Below are positions 8,219 to 16,386 of a DNA stretch of 64,000 nucleotides, one piece after another. A program made the position numbers and the translations under genes. Each line of letters opens with the position of its first letter. The first letter of the stretch is position 1. The notes beneath the pieces are model-generated. The model ran no database searches, was not told the DNA's origin, and was given only the letters and a program-made list of their open reading frames with translations. This stretch comes from Pseudomonas fluvialis (GTDB lineage: Bacteria > Pseudomonadota > Gammaproteobacteria > Pseudomonadales > Pseudomonadaceae). The stretch spans positions 124,001 to 188,000 of the forward strand of contig NZ_NMQV01000005.1 in assembly GCF_002234375.1 (NCBI RefSeq). Direction: 5' to 3'.

Positions 8219-9421
8219 ATGAAAGTCCTCTTCGACTCCCTGAGCCGCCGCCTGGGTAGCCTGCTGCCTGGCGAGCTGCTGCCCAGTGAATTGCCGCAAC
8301 TGCTCTCCCCGGCCCGTCACTCCCTGCTGCTCGACCAGCGGCGGGCGACCATGATCGTCAACCGTGTGCGTCTGTTTGCCCTGCTGTTCGCCGTGCTGAC
8401 ACCGCTCTGGGCAGTGATCGACATCATGGTCTTCGACTTCGCTCTGTGGTCGGGCCTGGCACTGTTCCGTCTGCTGGCCAGCAGCGCCTTTGTCTGTCTG
8501 CTGCTGTTCTATCGCCCCAGCGGCGATCTGTTCGATGCCTACCGGGCCATTACGCTACTGTTTGCCATTCCCACGCTGTTCTACGTGGCCTCGCACACGT
8601 TGCTCGGCACCCACCAGCTCAGCGAGTTTTCCGCTGCCGTGGCCACCGGCTATGCCTTCCTGCCTTTTGTGCTGATGGCCGGGCTGGCCATCTTCCCGCT
8701 CAGCCTGCAGGAAAACCTCGCCCTGGCCAGCCTGCTGCTGCTCGCCCAGGGATTGGCCGGCTACCTGGGCTGGTCCACCCTCAACTGGCCTTCCTATGCC
8801 GGGGGGTTCTGGCTGCTGATCCTCATTGCCGGGGTAACCGCCCTGGCCAGCATGAGCCAGCTGGCCTTCATGATCACCCTGGTTCGCCAGGCCATCCACG
8901 ATCCGCTGACCGGTATCCTGTCACGTGGCAGCGCCGAAGAAATCCTCGACCTGCATTGGGCCTGTGCCCAACGCAACGCAGCGCCGCTGAGCCTGGCGTT
9001 CATCGACCTGGATCATTTCAAGGCAATCAACGATCACTTTGGCCACGAAGCAGGCGATCGCACCCTGTGCGACTTTGCCAGCCACCTGCAGGCTCAGTTG
9101 CGCGACTCCGACAGCCTGCTGCGCTGGGGCGGCGAAGAGTTCCTGCTGGTCATGCCCAATACCGACCTGGCGCAGGCTCGCCTGGCCCTGCAGCGCCTGC
9201 AACAGCGCGGTTTTGGCCGACGCCCGGACGGCCAGGCACTGACCGCCAGCATCGGCCTGGCCGAACGTCTGCATGACCATGCCTCCGACTGCCGGAGCTT
9301 GCTGGAGCTGGCCGACCGGCGCATGTACCTGGCCAAACAGGGCGGCCGCAACCAGGTCTGTGGCCACCATGCACACAGCGCCTGGCAGCCGGCCAACCTG
9401 CTGGAGGAACGCGAGCCCTGA
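8219..9421 (+). CDS. Membrane diguanylate cyclase (GGDEF), 400 aa
   Basis: Makes c-di-GMP. Residues ~45-225 hold about six hydrophobic helices, an integral-membrane sensor with no family I can name. The GGDEF domain fills the C-terminal ~160 residues, with GGEEF at 304-308 and RDSD five residues before it, so catalysis and product inhibition look intact. No EAL domain. ATG 8219 follows GAGAA weakly. It is divergent from the DUF2946 gene; the 280-base gap holds both promoters but no clear boxes. Confidence 0.92.
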   Translation: MKVLFDSLSRRLGSLLPGELLPSELPQLLSPARHSLLLDQRRATMIVNRVRLFALLFAVLTPLWAVIDIMVFDFALWSGLALFRLLASSAFVCLLLFYRPSGDLFDAYRAITLLFAIPTLFYVASHTLLGTHQLSEFSAAVATGYAFLPFVLMAGLAIFPLSLQENLALASLLLLAQGLAGYLGWSTLNWPSYAGGFWLLILIAGVTALASMSQLAFMITLVRQAIHDPLTGILSRGSAEEILDLHWACAQRNAAPLSLAFIDLDHFKAINDHFGHEAGDRTLCDFASHLQAQLRDSDSLLRWGGEEFLLVMPNTDLAQARLALQRLQQRGFGRRPDGQALTASIGLAERLHDHASDCRSLLELADRRMYLAKQGGRNQVCGHHAHSAWQPANLLEEREP

Positions 9422-9525
9422 AGGCTATTGGCTTTTACCAATCGCCGGCATAGGCACAATCGAATTCCGTACCGGCGCGGCACAGACCATCATCGCCCCC
9501 ACAGAAAAACGCACACCCCGGGGGA

Positions 9526-9627
9526 ATGACCATGAAACTGTTGCACCGCCTGCTACTCTCCGCCCAGCCACGCCCGGCGAACAGCAGCAAGAACACGGAG
9601 CATCCGAATTTCTGGATGTATCAGTGA
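9526..9627 (+). CDS. Candidate 33-aa small protein
   Basis: ATG 9526 or ATG 9532 opens a short frame reading MTMKLLHRLLLSAQPRP and ending in EHPNFWMYQ before TGA at 9625-9627. A GGGGG run at 9520-9524 is well placed for the second ATG. The product would have a basic, leucine-rich start and a polar tail. It lies between the cyclase stop and the convergent ribbon-helix-helix gene, overlapping that gene's end by 7 bases, and is followed by a GC-rich hairpin. No homologue recognised; it could also be non-coding. Confidence 0.4.
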   Translation: MTMKLLHRLLLSAQPRPANSSKNTEHPNFWMYQ

Positions 9628-9935
9628 GGCACACCGCGTAACCGGCCCGGCGCTGCGCTTGGCGCCACGCTGTGGGCCGGCTGGCGGAGAAAACGCATAC
9701 AGCTGACGCGCAGGAAGGAAGCGAAGTTGACCACCTCGCCGCGATAGTCCATGACCTCGTCATACAGCTTGCTGATCAGCTGATTGGTGGTCATGCCATC
9801 GCTGGCGGCAATCTCCGCGAGGATGTCCCAGAACTGGTTTTCCAGACGCAGCGTGGTCACCACACCGCGAATACGCAGTGAGCGCGAACGCGATTCGTAG
9901 AGAATCGGATCGGCTTTGACATACAGCTCGCACAT
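9621..9935 (-). CDS. Ribbon-helix-helix domain protein, 104 aa
   Basis: Small DNA-binding-type protein of the RHH_4 kind. The beta strand and first helix read RSLRIRGVVTTLRLENQFWDIL, and the second helix follows after GMTTNQLISKLYDEV; this strand-helix-turn-helix pattern is typical of dimeric MetJ/Arc-fold regulators. The last ~20 residues (PAHSVAPSAAPGRL) look disordered. ATG 9935 follows GGGAGAAGG. It lies 38 bases after the PfpI gene on the same strand, so cotranscription is possible. The target is unknown. Confidence 0.8.
   Translation of the reverse strand: MCELYVKADPILYESRSRSLRIRGVVTTLRLENQFWDILAEIAASDGMTTNQLISKLYDEVMDYRGEVVNFASFLRVSCMRFLRQPAHSVAPSAAPGRLRGVPH
9642..9680 (+). terminator. 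GC-rich stem-loop after the candidate small gene
   Basis: CCGGCCC 9642-9648 pairs with GGGCCGG 9674-9680, and GGCGC 9649-9653 with GCGCC 9662-9666, leaving a one-sided bulge. No T-run. It lies inside the 3' end of the minus-strand ribbon-helix-helix gene. Confidence 0.35.
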
Positions 9936-9973
9936 CGCCTTCTCCCGCCTGCCAGAACCGGCAGTCTAAAGCC

Positions 9974-10555
9974 TTACAGAGTAATCCGTGCACCGAGCAG
10001 GGCAACGAAACGCGCCAGCCATTGCGGGTGTGCCGGCCAGGCCGGTGCACTGACCAGATTGCCCTGCACATGCGCCTGGTCAACGGCAATCTCCACATAA
10101 CGGCCACCGGCCAGACGCACTTCGGGAGCACAGGCTGGGTAGGCACTGCATTCGCGCCCGTTGAGGATACCCGCGGCGGCCAGTAGCTGCGCGCCGTGGC
10201 ACACCGCGGCGATGGGTTTGCCGGCCTGATCGAAGGCGCGCACCAGCGCCAGCACCTGCTCGTTGAGGCGCAGGTATTCCGGCGCACGACCACCCGGCAC
10301 CAGCAGGCCGGCGTAGTCCTCGGCGCGCACCTGGGCAAAGTCGTGGTTGAGCACGAAGTTGTGCCCGGGCTTCTCGCTGTAGGTCTGGTCGCCTTCGAAG
10401 TCATGGATGGCGGTACGCACAAACTGCCCGGCCTGCTTGCCGGGGCACACCGCATGCACGACGTAGCCGAGCATCTGCAGGGCCTGGAAGGGCACCATGG
10501 TTTCGTAGTCTTCGGCGTAGTCGCCAACCAGCATCAGCAGTTTCGGCGCAGTCAT
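9974..10555 (-). CDS. DJ-1/PfpI family protein
   Basis: Class I glutamine-amidotransferase-like fold, 193 aa. The nucleophile elbow AVCHG places Cys119 next to His120. The N terminus [18 protein letters not shown] carries the acidic residue expected near the cysteine in this family. Members include proteases, glyoxalase/deglycase-like enzymes and chaperones, so the substrate cannot be told from sequence. ATG 10555 follows GGAGTGCTGTC. The downstream neighbour is the ribbon-helix-helix gene. Confidence 0.88.
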   Translation of the reverse strand: MTAPKLLMLVGDYAEDYETMVPFQALQMLGYVVHAVCPGKQAGQFVRTAIHDFEGDQTYSEKPGHNFVLNHDFAQVRAEDYAGLLVPGGRAPEYLRLNEQVLALVRAFDQAGKPIAAVCHGAQLLAAAGILNGRECSAYPACAPEVRLAGGRYVEIAVDQAHVQGNLVSAPAWPAHPQWLARFVALLGARITL

Positions 10556-10644
10556 GACAGCACTCCTATGGGTTCGATGAGCCGCCAGTATCCGCGCTCG
10601 GTGCCCGCTGCGGGTAACAGCCGGATACTACCGAAGCGGCTATT

Positions 10645-11817
10645 TCAGCGACGACGGTCCAGCAGGTTGACCAGCAGACGGTCCAGCCAGCCCCACAGGC
10701 GCTGACGCAGGCGCACCAGCAAGGGCCGCGCCCGCCAGCTTGCCTGGTCGATTTCCAGGCTGTGCCGGAAGTCTTCGACAAAGCAGTCGGCCACCGCCTG
10801 CGCCAGGCCGGGATCGAGGCTTTCCAGATTGGCCTCAAGGTTCCAGTACAGGTTCCAGTGATCAAAATTGCAGGAACCCACGCTCACCCAGTCATCAACC
10901 AGCACCTGTTTGAGGTGCAGGAAACGCGGCTGATACTCGAAAATCCGTACCCCGGCGCGCAGCAACTGAGGGTAGTAGCGCTGCCCGGCATAGCGCACCG
11001 GCGGATGGTCGGTGAGCCGCCCGGTCAGCAACAGACGCACTTCGACGCCGCGCCGTGCCGCCTGGCGCAATGCGCGGCGCACCTTGCGACTGGGCAGGAA
11101 ATAGGGGGTGGCCAGCCAGATGCGCTGCCGGGCACGGGCCAGCTGCCCCAGCAGCGACTGGACGATATCGCGCTGCTGGCGGGCATCGGCAAACGCCAGG
11201 CGGGCCATGCCCAAGCCCAGCAGCGGGCGTGGTGGCAGGCTACCCGCACGCTGACGCTGCGACTGTCGCCAGGGCAGCGCGCCGGCCTGGCAGGCTGACC
11301 AGCAGCGCTCGAACAATTGCTGACAGTCCGCCGCCAGCGGGCCTTGTACCTGCACCATCACCTCATGCCAGGGACTCGTGGCGCTGGGCGGATGCCAGAA
11401 GGCATCGGTCGCCCCGCTGCCGCCGATGAAGGCGCACTGACGATCCACCACCAGCAGCTTGCGGTGGTCGCGGTGCAGGTTGCGCCAGCCGGCACGCCAG
11501 CGCAGCGGGTTATAGCGCTGCAGTTCAACCCCGGCTTCGCTCAGGCGCTGCGCCGGCAAGGCCCCCAGCGCCAGGCTGCCAAAACCGTCGAACAGGCAAC
11601 GCACGCGTACTCCGCGTCGTGCCGCCTGGCACAACGCGGCTTCCAGAGCCGCCCAGCAGCTGCCGGGCTCCACCAGATAGAGTTCCAGTGCCACCTGCTG
11701 GCGCGCCGCGGCAATCGCCGCGAGCAGCCGCGGAAAAAAGCACTCGCCATCCACCAGCAATTCGCAGCGATTGCCGGCACGCCAGGGAAACAACCGGCTG
11801 TCCGGCAGGCCCGTCAC
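10645..11817 (-). CDS. Phospholipase D family protein, cardiolipin synthase ClsB-like
   Basis: Two HKD motifs of the PLD superfamily: HRKLLVVD at residues 118-125 (GTG start) and HLKQVLVDD near residue 300, each followed by the usual glycine/serine-rich turn (FIGGSGATD, VGSCNFDHWN). ClsB-type enzymes of ~400 residues join phosphatidylglycerol with another lipid to form cardiolipin; unlike ClsA this one has no N-terminal membrane helices. I prefer GTG 11817, because it overlaps the upstream stop by four bases (GTGA) and has GGAG six to seven bases before; an ATG at 11865 is the alternative. Fourth gene of a tight minus-strand unit. Confidence 0.85.
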   Translation of the reverse strand: MTGLPDSRLFPWRAGNRCELLVDGECFFPRLLAAIAAARQQVALELYLVEPGSCWAALEAALCQAARRGVRVRCLFDGFGSLALGALPAQRLSEAGVELQRYNPLRWRAGWRNLHRDHRKLLVVDRQCAFIGGSGATDAFWHPPSATSPWHEVMVQVQGPLAADCQQLFERCWSACQAGALPWRQSQRQRAGSLPPRPLLGLGMARLAFADARQQRDIVQSLLGQLARARQRIWLATPYFLPSRKVRRALRQAARRGVEVRLLLTGRLTDHPPVRYAGQRYYPQLLRAGVRIFEYQPRFLHLKQVLVDDWVSVGSCNFDHWNLYWNLEANLESLDPGLAQAVADCFVEDFRHSLEIDQASWRARPLLVRLRQRLWGWLDRLLVNLLDRRR

Positions 11818-12131
11818 TCGGCGCTCCAGGCTTCCAGCCGGCAGCCTTCGCGCGGCCCCCGCCATTGCGCGGCATGGCGCTGACCCAGGCCATAGGCCAC
11901 CACACGGCGCGCCTGCGGCTCATCGAGCAGACGTTGCAGCGGCAACCACTGGCGCACATAGGCCTGGCAGTCGCTCATCGAGCGCTGCATGACATAACGG
12001 CAGGAACAGTACTCCTTGGCCGCATAGGACGGCAGGATGTGCGCAAAGGCGCCCAGGTGTTCGCGCTGGCTCCAGGCCAACAGCCCCAGCAGCACACCCA
12101 GCAGCAGAATGACCTTGAGCAGCGTTTTCAT
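11814..12131 (-). CDS. Small membrane-anchored or exported protein of unknown function, 105 aa
   Basis: No family recognised. An N-terminal hydrophobic helix (LLKVILLLGVLLGLLAW, residues ~3-20) acts as anchor or uncleaved signal, since no clear cleavage site follows. The remaining ~85 residues should face the periplasm and contain CSCRYVMQRSMSDCQAYV, with three cysteines that could form a disulfide or bind metal. Its ATG overlaps the upstream serine hydrolase stop by four bases (ATGA), and its own stop overlaps the downstream start by four, so translation is probably coupled to both neighbours. Confidence 0.75.
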   Translation of the reverse strand: MKTLLKVILLLGVLLGLLAWSQREHLGAFAHILPSYAAKEYCSCRYVMQRSMSDCQAYVRQWLPLQRLLDEPQARRVVAYGLGQRHAAQWRGPREGCRLEAWSAE

Positions 12132-13306
12132 GGGTGCTCCTGCGGCGCGCTGAAGGCGGCACGCACCAGGGCCAACAGCTGGTTATGGCTGAAACGGCCA
12201 TCCCGGTCATCGGCAAAGCGCACCACGACCAGCCCTTCGCTGGGCACCACATAGAGCGCCTGCCCCCAATGCCCCAGCGCCGCAAAGGTGTCTGCCGGGG
12301 CATCCGCCCAGGGCCGCGCCGACTGCCCGGCAGGCGGCCGGTTGAGCCACCAGTGCGCGCCCGGCAACGGCGCGCCGGGCGCCTGCTGACTGGCCTGGTA
12401 GCCGGCAAAGGGGCTGAGGACAAAATCCACCCAGGCTGGGTCGATCAGCTGGCGATTCACCCAGCGCCCCTGGCGCTGCATGAGCAGGCCGACCCGCGCC
12501 AGGTCGCGGGCACTCAGGTAAGCATAGGAGGACGCCACGAAGCGCCCCTGTCCATCGCGCTCCCACACCGCCGAACGAATGCCCAGTGGCTCGAACAGGG
12601 CCCGCCAGGGGTAATCGGCATAGGCGCTGCCAAGCATCTGCTGCAGTGCGGCGCTGAGCACATTGCTGTCGCCACTCGAATAGTTGAAGCGTGTACCGGG
12701 CGCTGCCGCGGCATCGCGCGCGGCGACAAAGCCAGCCATGTCGTTGCGCCCGCGCGTATACAGCATGGCCACCACGGACGAGCGCAAGGGAGCGAATTCG
12801 TAGTCTTCCTGCCAGTCCAGCCCGGACGCCCAGTTCAACAAGTGGCCCATCTTGACCTGCGGGTGGGCAGCAAAGGGCGGGTAATGCTGCTGCACCGGAT
12901 CATCCAGACGAAAACGCCCCTCGCTCCAGGCCACGCCCAGCACGCTAGCCATCAGGCTCTTGCTCACCGACCAGCTCAACTGCGGGATGTCCGCACCGCC
13001 ACCGGCGGCATAATGTTCGAACACTACCCGGCCATCACGCACCACCAGCAGGGCGTTGCTGCGCACGCCCTGGCGGGTGGTTTCGTCACGCGGCGCAAAG
13101 GCGTAAGCCTGCAACGCTGCCAGGCGTTGATCGGCCACCACGGGCTGCACCTGCCAGTCCGGCACAGGCCATACCTCCTCTGCCCAAGCCGGCGAAACCA
13201 GCAGCAACAGCCCGCAGATTCCCCGCAGAACACCACGCATGCGCCACCCCGAGCCGCCGAATACCCGGCCCAGCACAGCAGCGCACCGTGACAGGAGGAT
13301 GACCAT
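12128..13306 (-). CDS. Exported serine hydrolase, beta-lactamase/EstB-like fold
   Basis: Class C beta-lactamase superfamily (PF00144) serine hydrolase, 392 aa. The nucleophile motif SVSK is at residues 113-116 in LSWSVSKSLMASVLG, the tyrosine motif is FNYSSGDSN, and the third motif is near GHWGQALYVVP. A signal peptide (MRGVLRGICGLLLLVSPAWA) begins at the internal ATG 13243, which may be the true start; ATG 13306 overlaps the upstream stop by one base (TGATG) but adds ~21 residues before the signal. The enzyme should act in the periplasm as an esterase, D-aminopeptidase or amide hydrolase; it need not attack antibiotics. Confidence 0.85.
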   Translation of the reverse strand: MVILLSRCAAVLGRVFGGSGWRMRGVLRGICGLLLLVSPAWAEEVWPVPDWQVQPVVADQRLAALQAYAFAPRDETTRQGVRSNALLVVRDGRVVFEHYAAGGGADIPQLSWSVSKSLMASVLGVAWSEGRFRLDDPVQQHYPPFAAHPQVKMGHLLNWASGLDWQEDYEFAPLRSSVVAMLYTRGRNDMAGFVAARDAAAAPGTRFNYSSGDSNVLSAALQQMLGSAYADYPWRALFEPLGIRSAVWERDGQGRFVASSYAYLSARDLARVGLLMQRQGRWVNRQLIDPAWVDFVLSPFAGYQASQQAPGAPLPGAHWWLNRPPAGQSARPWADAPADTFAALGHWGQALYVVPSEGLVVVRFADDRDGRFSHNQLLALVRAAFSAPQEHP

Positions 13307-14184
13307 CACAGGCCCAGGCGCTGCACAGCCACGTCCAGACGGCGCGCCCGCGCCTTGGCTGCCAGGCCAAGCACCGCACGGTCACGCTGCCAGAGCTGCT
13401 GCCAGGCAGTTGGGCTGCTGGCGAACGCCGCGTCGATATCGGCAGACAGGGCTTCCTGCTGGGCAAACAGCCCCGCTAGCAGCAGGTGCCCCGCTGCGTC
13501 GCTGGCCGGCTGGCGCGCCACCTCGGCGCATCCGGCCAGCAGGCTGAGTACACGCAATTGCAGGGCTTGCGGCCAGGCGCACTGCTGGGCCACGCCGAGC
13601 AGCCAGGCATGCAGCGCGCAGAGCACGTAGAGGTCCTCCAGGCTGCGGAACGGCTTGCAGTACTCGGCCCAGCCATCACCCGGCAGCCGTTCGCACTGTG
13701 CCTGCTGCAAGCGCAGACGGGCATGCGGGATATCCGCCAGCAGCGGCATACCCGGCAAGCCCTGCAGCACCACGCCCGGCGCACCGGCATACAGCACCGC
13801 CAGAGCGATTTGCGGCGCGGCTCCGGCCGGCTCTTCGCGTGCTGCGACCAGCAGCCAGTCGGCCGCCTCGGCGGCCGTGACGAAGTCCTTGTTGCCGGTC
13901 AGGGTCAGGCCATCGAGGCGGGTCTGCATATCCGCCGGGCGCACGCTACGCTGCTCGGTCACACACAACGCGCCCAGGCTGGGCGGTGCCGCCGGCCACA
14001 AGGCACGCAACGCCGCCTGGTAGCCGGCCAGGAACGCACGCCCCGGCGTGCTGGCCAGGCGCCCACCCAGTAGCGCCAGGCGCAAGGGCTGTTGCCCGGC
14101 ACGCGCCAGCAAGGCTTCGTACCATTCCGCCAGCGGGGCATCGTCCAGGCGTTCGCGCAGGCTGAGCAGTTCGCTCCAGGGCAT
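13306..14184 (-). CDS. Acyl-CoA dehydrogenase-like protein, short divergent form
   Basis: The middle resembles the acyl-CoA dehydrogenase beta-barrel region: LGALCVTEQRSVRP, then LDGLTLTGNKDFVTAAEAADWLLVAA, where the real enzymes bind FAD and substrate. At 292 residues it is about 90 short of a normal family member, and the expected catalytic Glu region is not evident, so it may be inactive or specialised. Start chosen at ATG 14184, eight bases after AAGGAG; an ATG two codons earlier and a longer frame to 14226 exist. First gene of the four-gene minus-strand unit. Confidence 0.65.
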   Translation of the reverse strand: MPWSELLSLRERLDDAPLAEWYEALLARAGQQPLRLALLGGRLASTPGRAFLAGYQAALRALWPAAPPSLGALCVTEQRSVRPADMQTRLDGLTLTGNKDFVTAAEAADWLLVAAREEPAGAAPQIALAVLYAGAPGVVLQGLPGMPLLADIPHARLRLQQAQCERLPGDGWAEYCKPFRSLEDLYVLCALHAWLLGVAQQCAWPQALQLRVLSLLAGCAEVARQPASDAAGHLLLAGLFAQQEALSADIDAAFASSPTAWQQLWQRDRAVLGLAAKARARRLDVAVQRLGL

Positions 14185-14322
14185 GGCCATTCTCCTTGTC
14201 GTGGTTGTCACGCAAGCATCATGCAATGTTCATGGGCGTGACACCTGCTTTTTCTAGCCTGAGCTTGCCCAACAAGACCCTCCGGCTGCAACCGCCTTGC
14301 ACCGGTCCATCGAGGCCTGCCC

Positions 14323-15093
14323 ATGACCCAGATCGCCCGCCACCGTACCGCCAGCCAGACCACCGGCAAACCGAGCCGCCGCCTGCGCGCCGAACGCCTG
14401 CAGGGTATCGCTGCCCTGCGCGAAGCCCAGGCCCTGCGCTACCGAGTGTTCAGCAGCGAATTCGCCGCCAAGCTCAAGGGCGCCGAGTTCGGTCTGGACA
14501 TGGATGACTACGACCCACACTGCCAGCACATCGGCGTGCGTGACCTGAGCAATGGCGAGCTGGTAGCCACCACCCGCCTGCTCGATCATCAGGCCGCCGC
14601 TGATCTTGGTCGTTTCTACAGCGAAGAAGAGTTCCGCCTGCACGGACTGGCTGGCCTTGAAGGGCCGCTGCTGGAGATCGGTCGCACCTGTGTCGATCCG
14701 GCCTATCGCAACGGCGCGACCATCGCCGTGCTATGGAGCGAACTGGCGGAAATCCTCAACGAGGGGCGCTATCGCTACCTGATGGGCTGCGCGAGCATTC
14801 CGATGCGCGACGGCGGCCTGCAGGCCCAGGCGATCATGCAGCGCCTGCGCGAACGTCACCTGTGCACCGAGTACCTGCGTGCCGAGCCCCGCCAGCCGCT
14901 ACCGCGCCTGGAACTGCCAGACAACCTGATCAGCGAAATGCCCCCGTTGCTCAAGGCCTACATGCGCCTGGGGGCCAAGGTCTGCGGCGAGCCGTGCTGG
15001 GACCCGGACTTCCAGGTGGCCGACGTGTTCATCCTGCTCAAGCGCGATGAACTGTGCCCGCGCTATGCCCGGCACTTCAAGGCAGCGGTGTAA
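14323..15093 (+). CDS. olsB: Ornithine-acyl[acyl-carrier-protein] N-acyltransferase OlsB
   Basis: First step of ornithine lipid synthesis: transfers a 3-hydroxyacyl chain from ACP to the alpha-amino group of ornithine, giving lyso-ornithine lipid. The sequence shows the OlsB-type GNAT fold: [16 protein letters not shown] near residue 35, the acidic [16 protein letters not shown], and [21 protein letters not shown] for the acyl-donor site. 256 aa, a normal length. ATG 14323 follows GAGG by seven bases. olsA follows by 42 bases in the same orientation, the known Pseudomonas pair. Such lipids often rise under phosphate limitation; I see no clear Pho box. Confidence 0.92.
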   Translation: MTQIARHRTASQTTGKPSRRLRAERLQGIAALREAQALRYRVFSSEFAAKLKGAEFGLDMDDYDPHCQHIGVRDLSNGELVATTRLLDHQAAADLGRFYSEEEFRLHGLAGLEGPLLEIGRTCVDPAYRNGATIAVLWSELAEILNEGRYRYLMGCASIPMRDGGLQAQAIMQRLRERHLCTEYLRAEPRQPLPRLELPDNLISEMPPLLKAYMRLGAKVCGEPCWDPDFQVADVFILLKRDELCPRYARHFKAAV

Positions 15094-15135
15094 AGCAGGC
15101 ATACTGGCTGCCCACTGGGTTGAATCGAGGAAGCC

Positions 15136-15909
15136 ATGACGAGCGTGCGTCTTGCACTGCGCCTACTGCGCCTGAGCCTGGTGCTCGTACTGGGTGGCCT
15201 GCTGGGTGGCCTGATCAGCCTGCTGGAACGGCTGCGCGGCGCTGAGCAGCCAGCCCTGCGCCAACGGCTGACACGCTGGTTCATGGCGCGCCTGAGCAAT
15301 GCCCTGCCCTATCGGCTGCGCATCACTGGCCAGCTCCCGGAGCAGCCGATGCTGTGGGTCGCCAACCATGTTTCCTGGGCAGACATCCCGCTGCTCGGCC
15401 AGCTCACCCCGCTGTCCTTCCTGTCCAAGGCCGAAGTACGCAGCTGGCCACTGGCCGGCTGGCTGGCGCACAAGGCCGGCACGCTGTTCATTCGTCGCGG
15501 TGCCGGCGATAGCCAGTGGCTCAATCAGCAACTGCAGCGCTACCTCAAGGACGGTCGTCCATTGCTGCTGTTTCCCGAAGGCACCACTCATGATGGCAGC
15601 ACCTTGCGCACCTTCCATGGTCGCCTGCTGAGCAGTGCCATCGAGCTACAGATACCGCTGCAACCGGTCGCCATTCGCTACCTGCACCGCGGTCAGCCTT
15701 GCAGCCTGTCCCCCTTCGTCGGCGACGACGACATGCTCAGCCACCTGTTGCGCCTGCTGCGGGGTGAAGTACGCGACGTGGAAATTCATCTGCTGCCGCC
15801 ACTCTGCAGTCGTGGCCTCAATCGCAACCAGTTGGCCCGCCAGGCACAACAGGTGATTGGCAACGCACTGTATGGCGAGCGTGACGAGCAAGCCGCGGCA
15901 GCGGCCTGA
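15136..15909 (+). CDS. olsA: Lyso-ornithine lipid O-acyltransferase OlsA
   Basis: PlsC-family acyltransferase, 257 aa, that adds the second acyl chain to lyso-ornithine lipid at the inner membrane. The N-terminal ~30 residues are hydrophobic (LVLVLGGLLGGLISLL). The HX4D motif is NHVSWAD (His78, Asp83), followed by the KAEV-type motif in FLSKAEVRSWP and the FPEGTT block near 152. ATG 15136 follows GAGGAAGCC. The pairing with olsB gives the specific call; sequence alone would say 1-acylglycerol-3-phosphate acyltransferase-like. Confidence 0.92.
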   Translation: MTSVRLALRLLRLSLVLVLGGLLGGLISLLERLRGAEQPALRQRLTRWFMARLSNALPYRLRITGQLPEQPMLWVANHVSWADIPLLGQLTPLSFLSKAEVRSWPLAGWLAHKAGTLFIRRGAGDSQWLNQQLQRYLKDGRPLLLFPEGTTHDGSTLRTFHGRLLSSAIELQIPLQPVAIRYLHRGQPCSLSPFVGDDDMLSHLLRLLRGEVRDVEIHLLPPLCSRGLNRNQLARQAQQVIGNALYGERDEQAAAAA

Positions 15910-16042
15910 GTGGCTCGCCGACTGCGCCAACACAGTGCGCAGCGCCCCATGCCAGGGCAGCCGGAGCCGTTGTACAAGCCCGTCACCTGCCGCCCAGCCC
16001 GCCCGCAAAGGCCTATGCTAGAGCGGCACAGCCTTTGCTTGG

Positions 16043-16079
16043 CATACCCCAGCACGTATTAAAGCCACCTTGGGGTATG
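16043..16079 (+). promoter_or_regulatory. Leader hairpin that would mask the ribosome site of the next gene
   Basis: CATACCCCA (16043-16051) and TGGGGTATG (16071-16079) are exact inverse complements, 19 bases apart. The right arm contains the only Shine-Dalgarno-like GGGG for ATG 16084. TATGCT at 16014-16019 could be the -10, which would put the hairpin at the very 5' end of the transcript. Either an RNA switch or a DNA operator could use this symmetry. Confidence 0.5.
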
Positions 16080-16083
16080 ACAC

Positions 16084-16386
16084 ATGGAACTGAACAAGGC
16101 CGTACTGGATTGCATGCAGACCCTGCGCCGGCGCCTGCGCGCGGAAACCGGCGAAGACATTCGCCTCAGCCACAGTGACGCCCTGCCCCGCATGCTGCAG
16201 GCCTGTCACGCCTCACGCTCCACAGAAACCCGCGCGCTAGGTCGCCAGCTGGCGCAACTGAGCGGGCACAGCCTGCCTGTCGAGCCGCCCAGCCGCCCCA
16301 GCAGCCCGCCGCCGGCCAGCAGCACAACGCTGCCACCCAGCGGGACGACCGTACGCATCTATCGCGGCCAGCGCGTATACGCCTGA
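16084..16386 (+). CDS. Hypothetical protein, 100 aa
   Basis: No family recognised. The N-terminal half is charged and likely helical (KAVLDCMQTLRRRLRAETGEDI). The second half is a Pro/Ser-rich linker (PPSRPSSPPPASSTTLPPSG) ending in a basic tail IYRGQRVYA. No signal peptide or membrane helix. Its stop TGA is directly abutted by the stop of the convergent gene (TGATCA), with no spacer. The leader holds an inverted repeat over the ribosome site. Confidence 0.65.
   Translation: MELNKAVLDCMQTLRRRLRAETGEDIRLSHSDALPRMLQACHASRSTETRALGRQLAQLSGHSLPVEPPSRPSSPPPASSTTLPPSGTTVRIYRGQRVYA

Noticed and set aside
12128..13306. Antibiotic-resistance beta-lactamase.
   Set aside because: It has the fold and SxxK motif, but the other motifs fit esterases/amidohydrolases of the same superfamily better; resistance is not supported.
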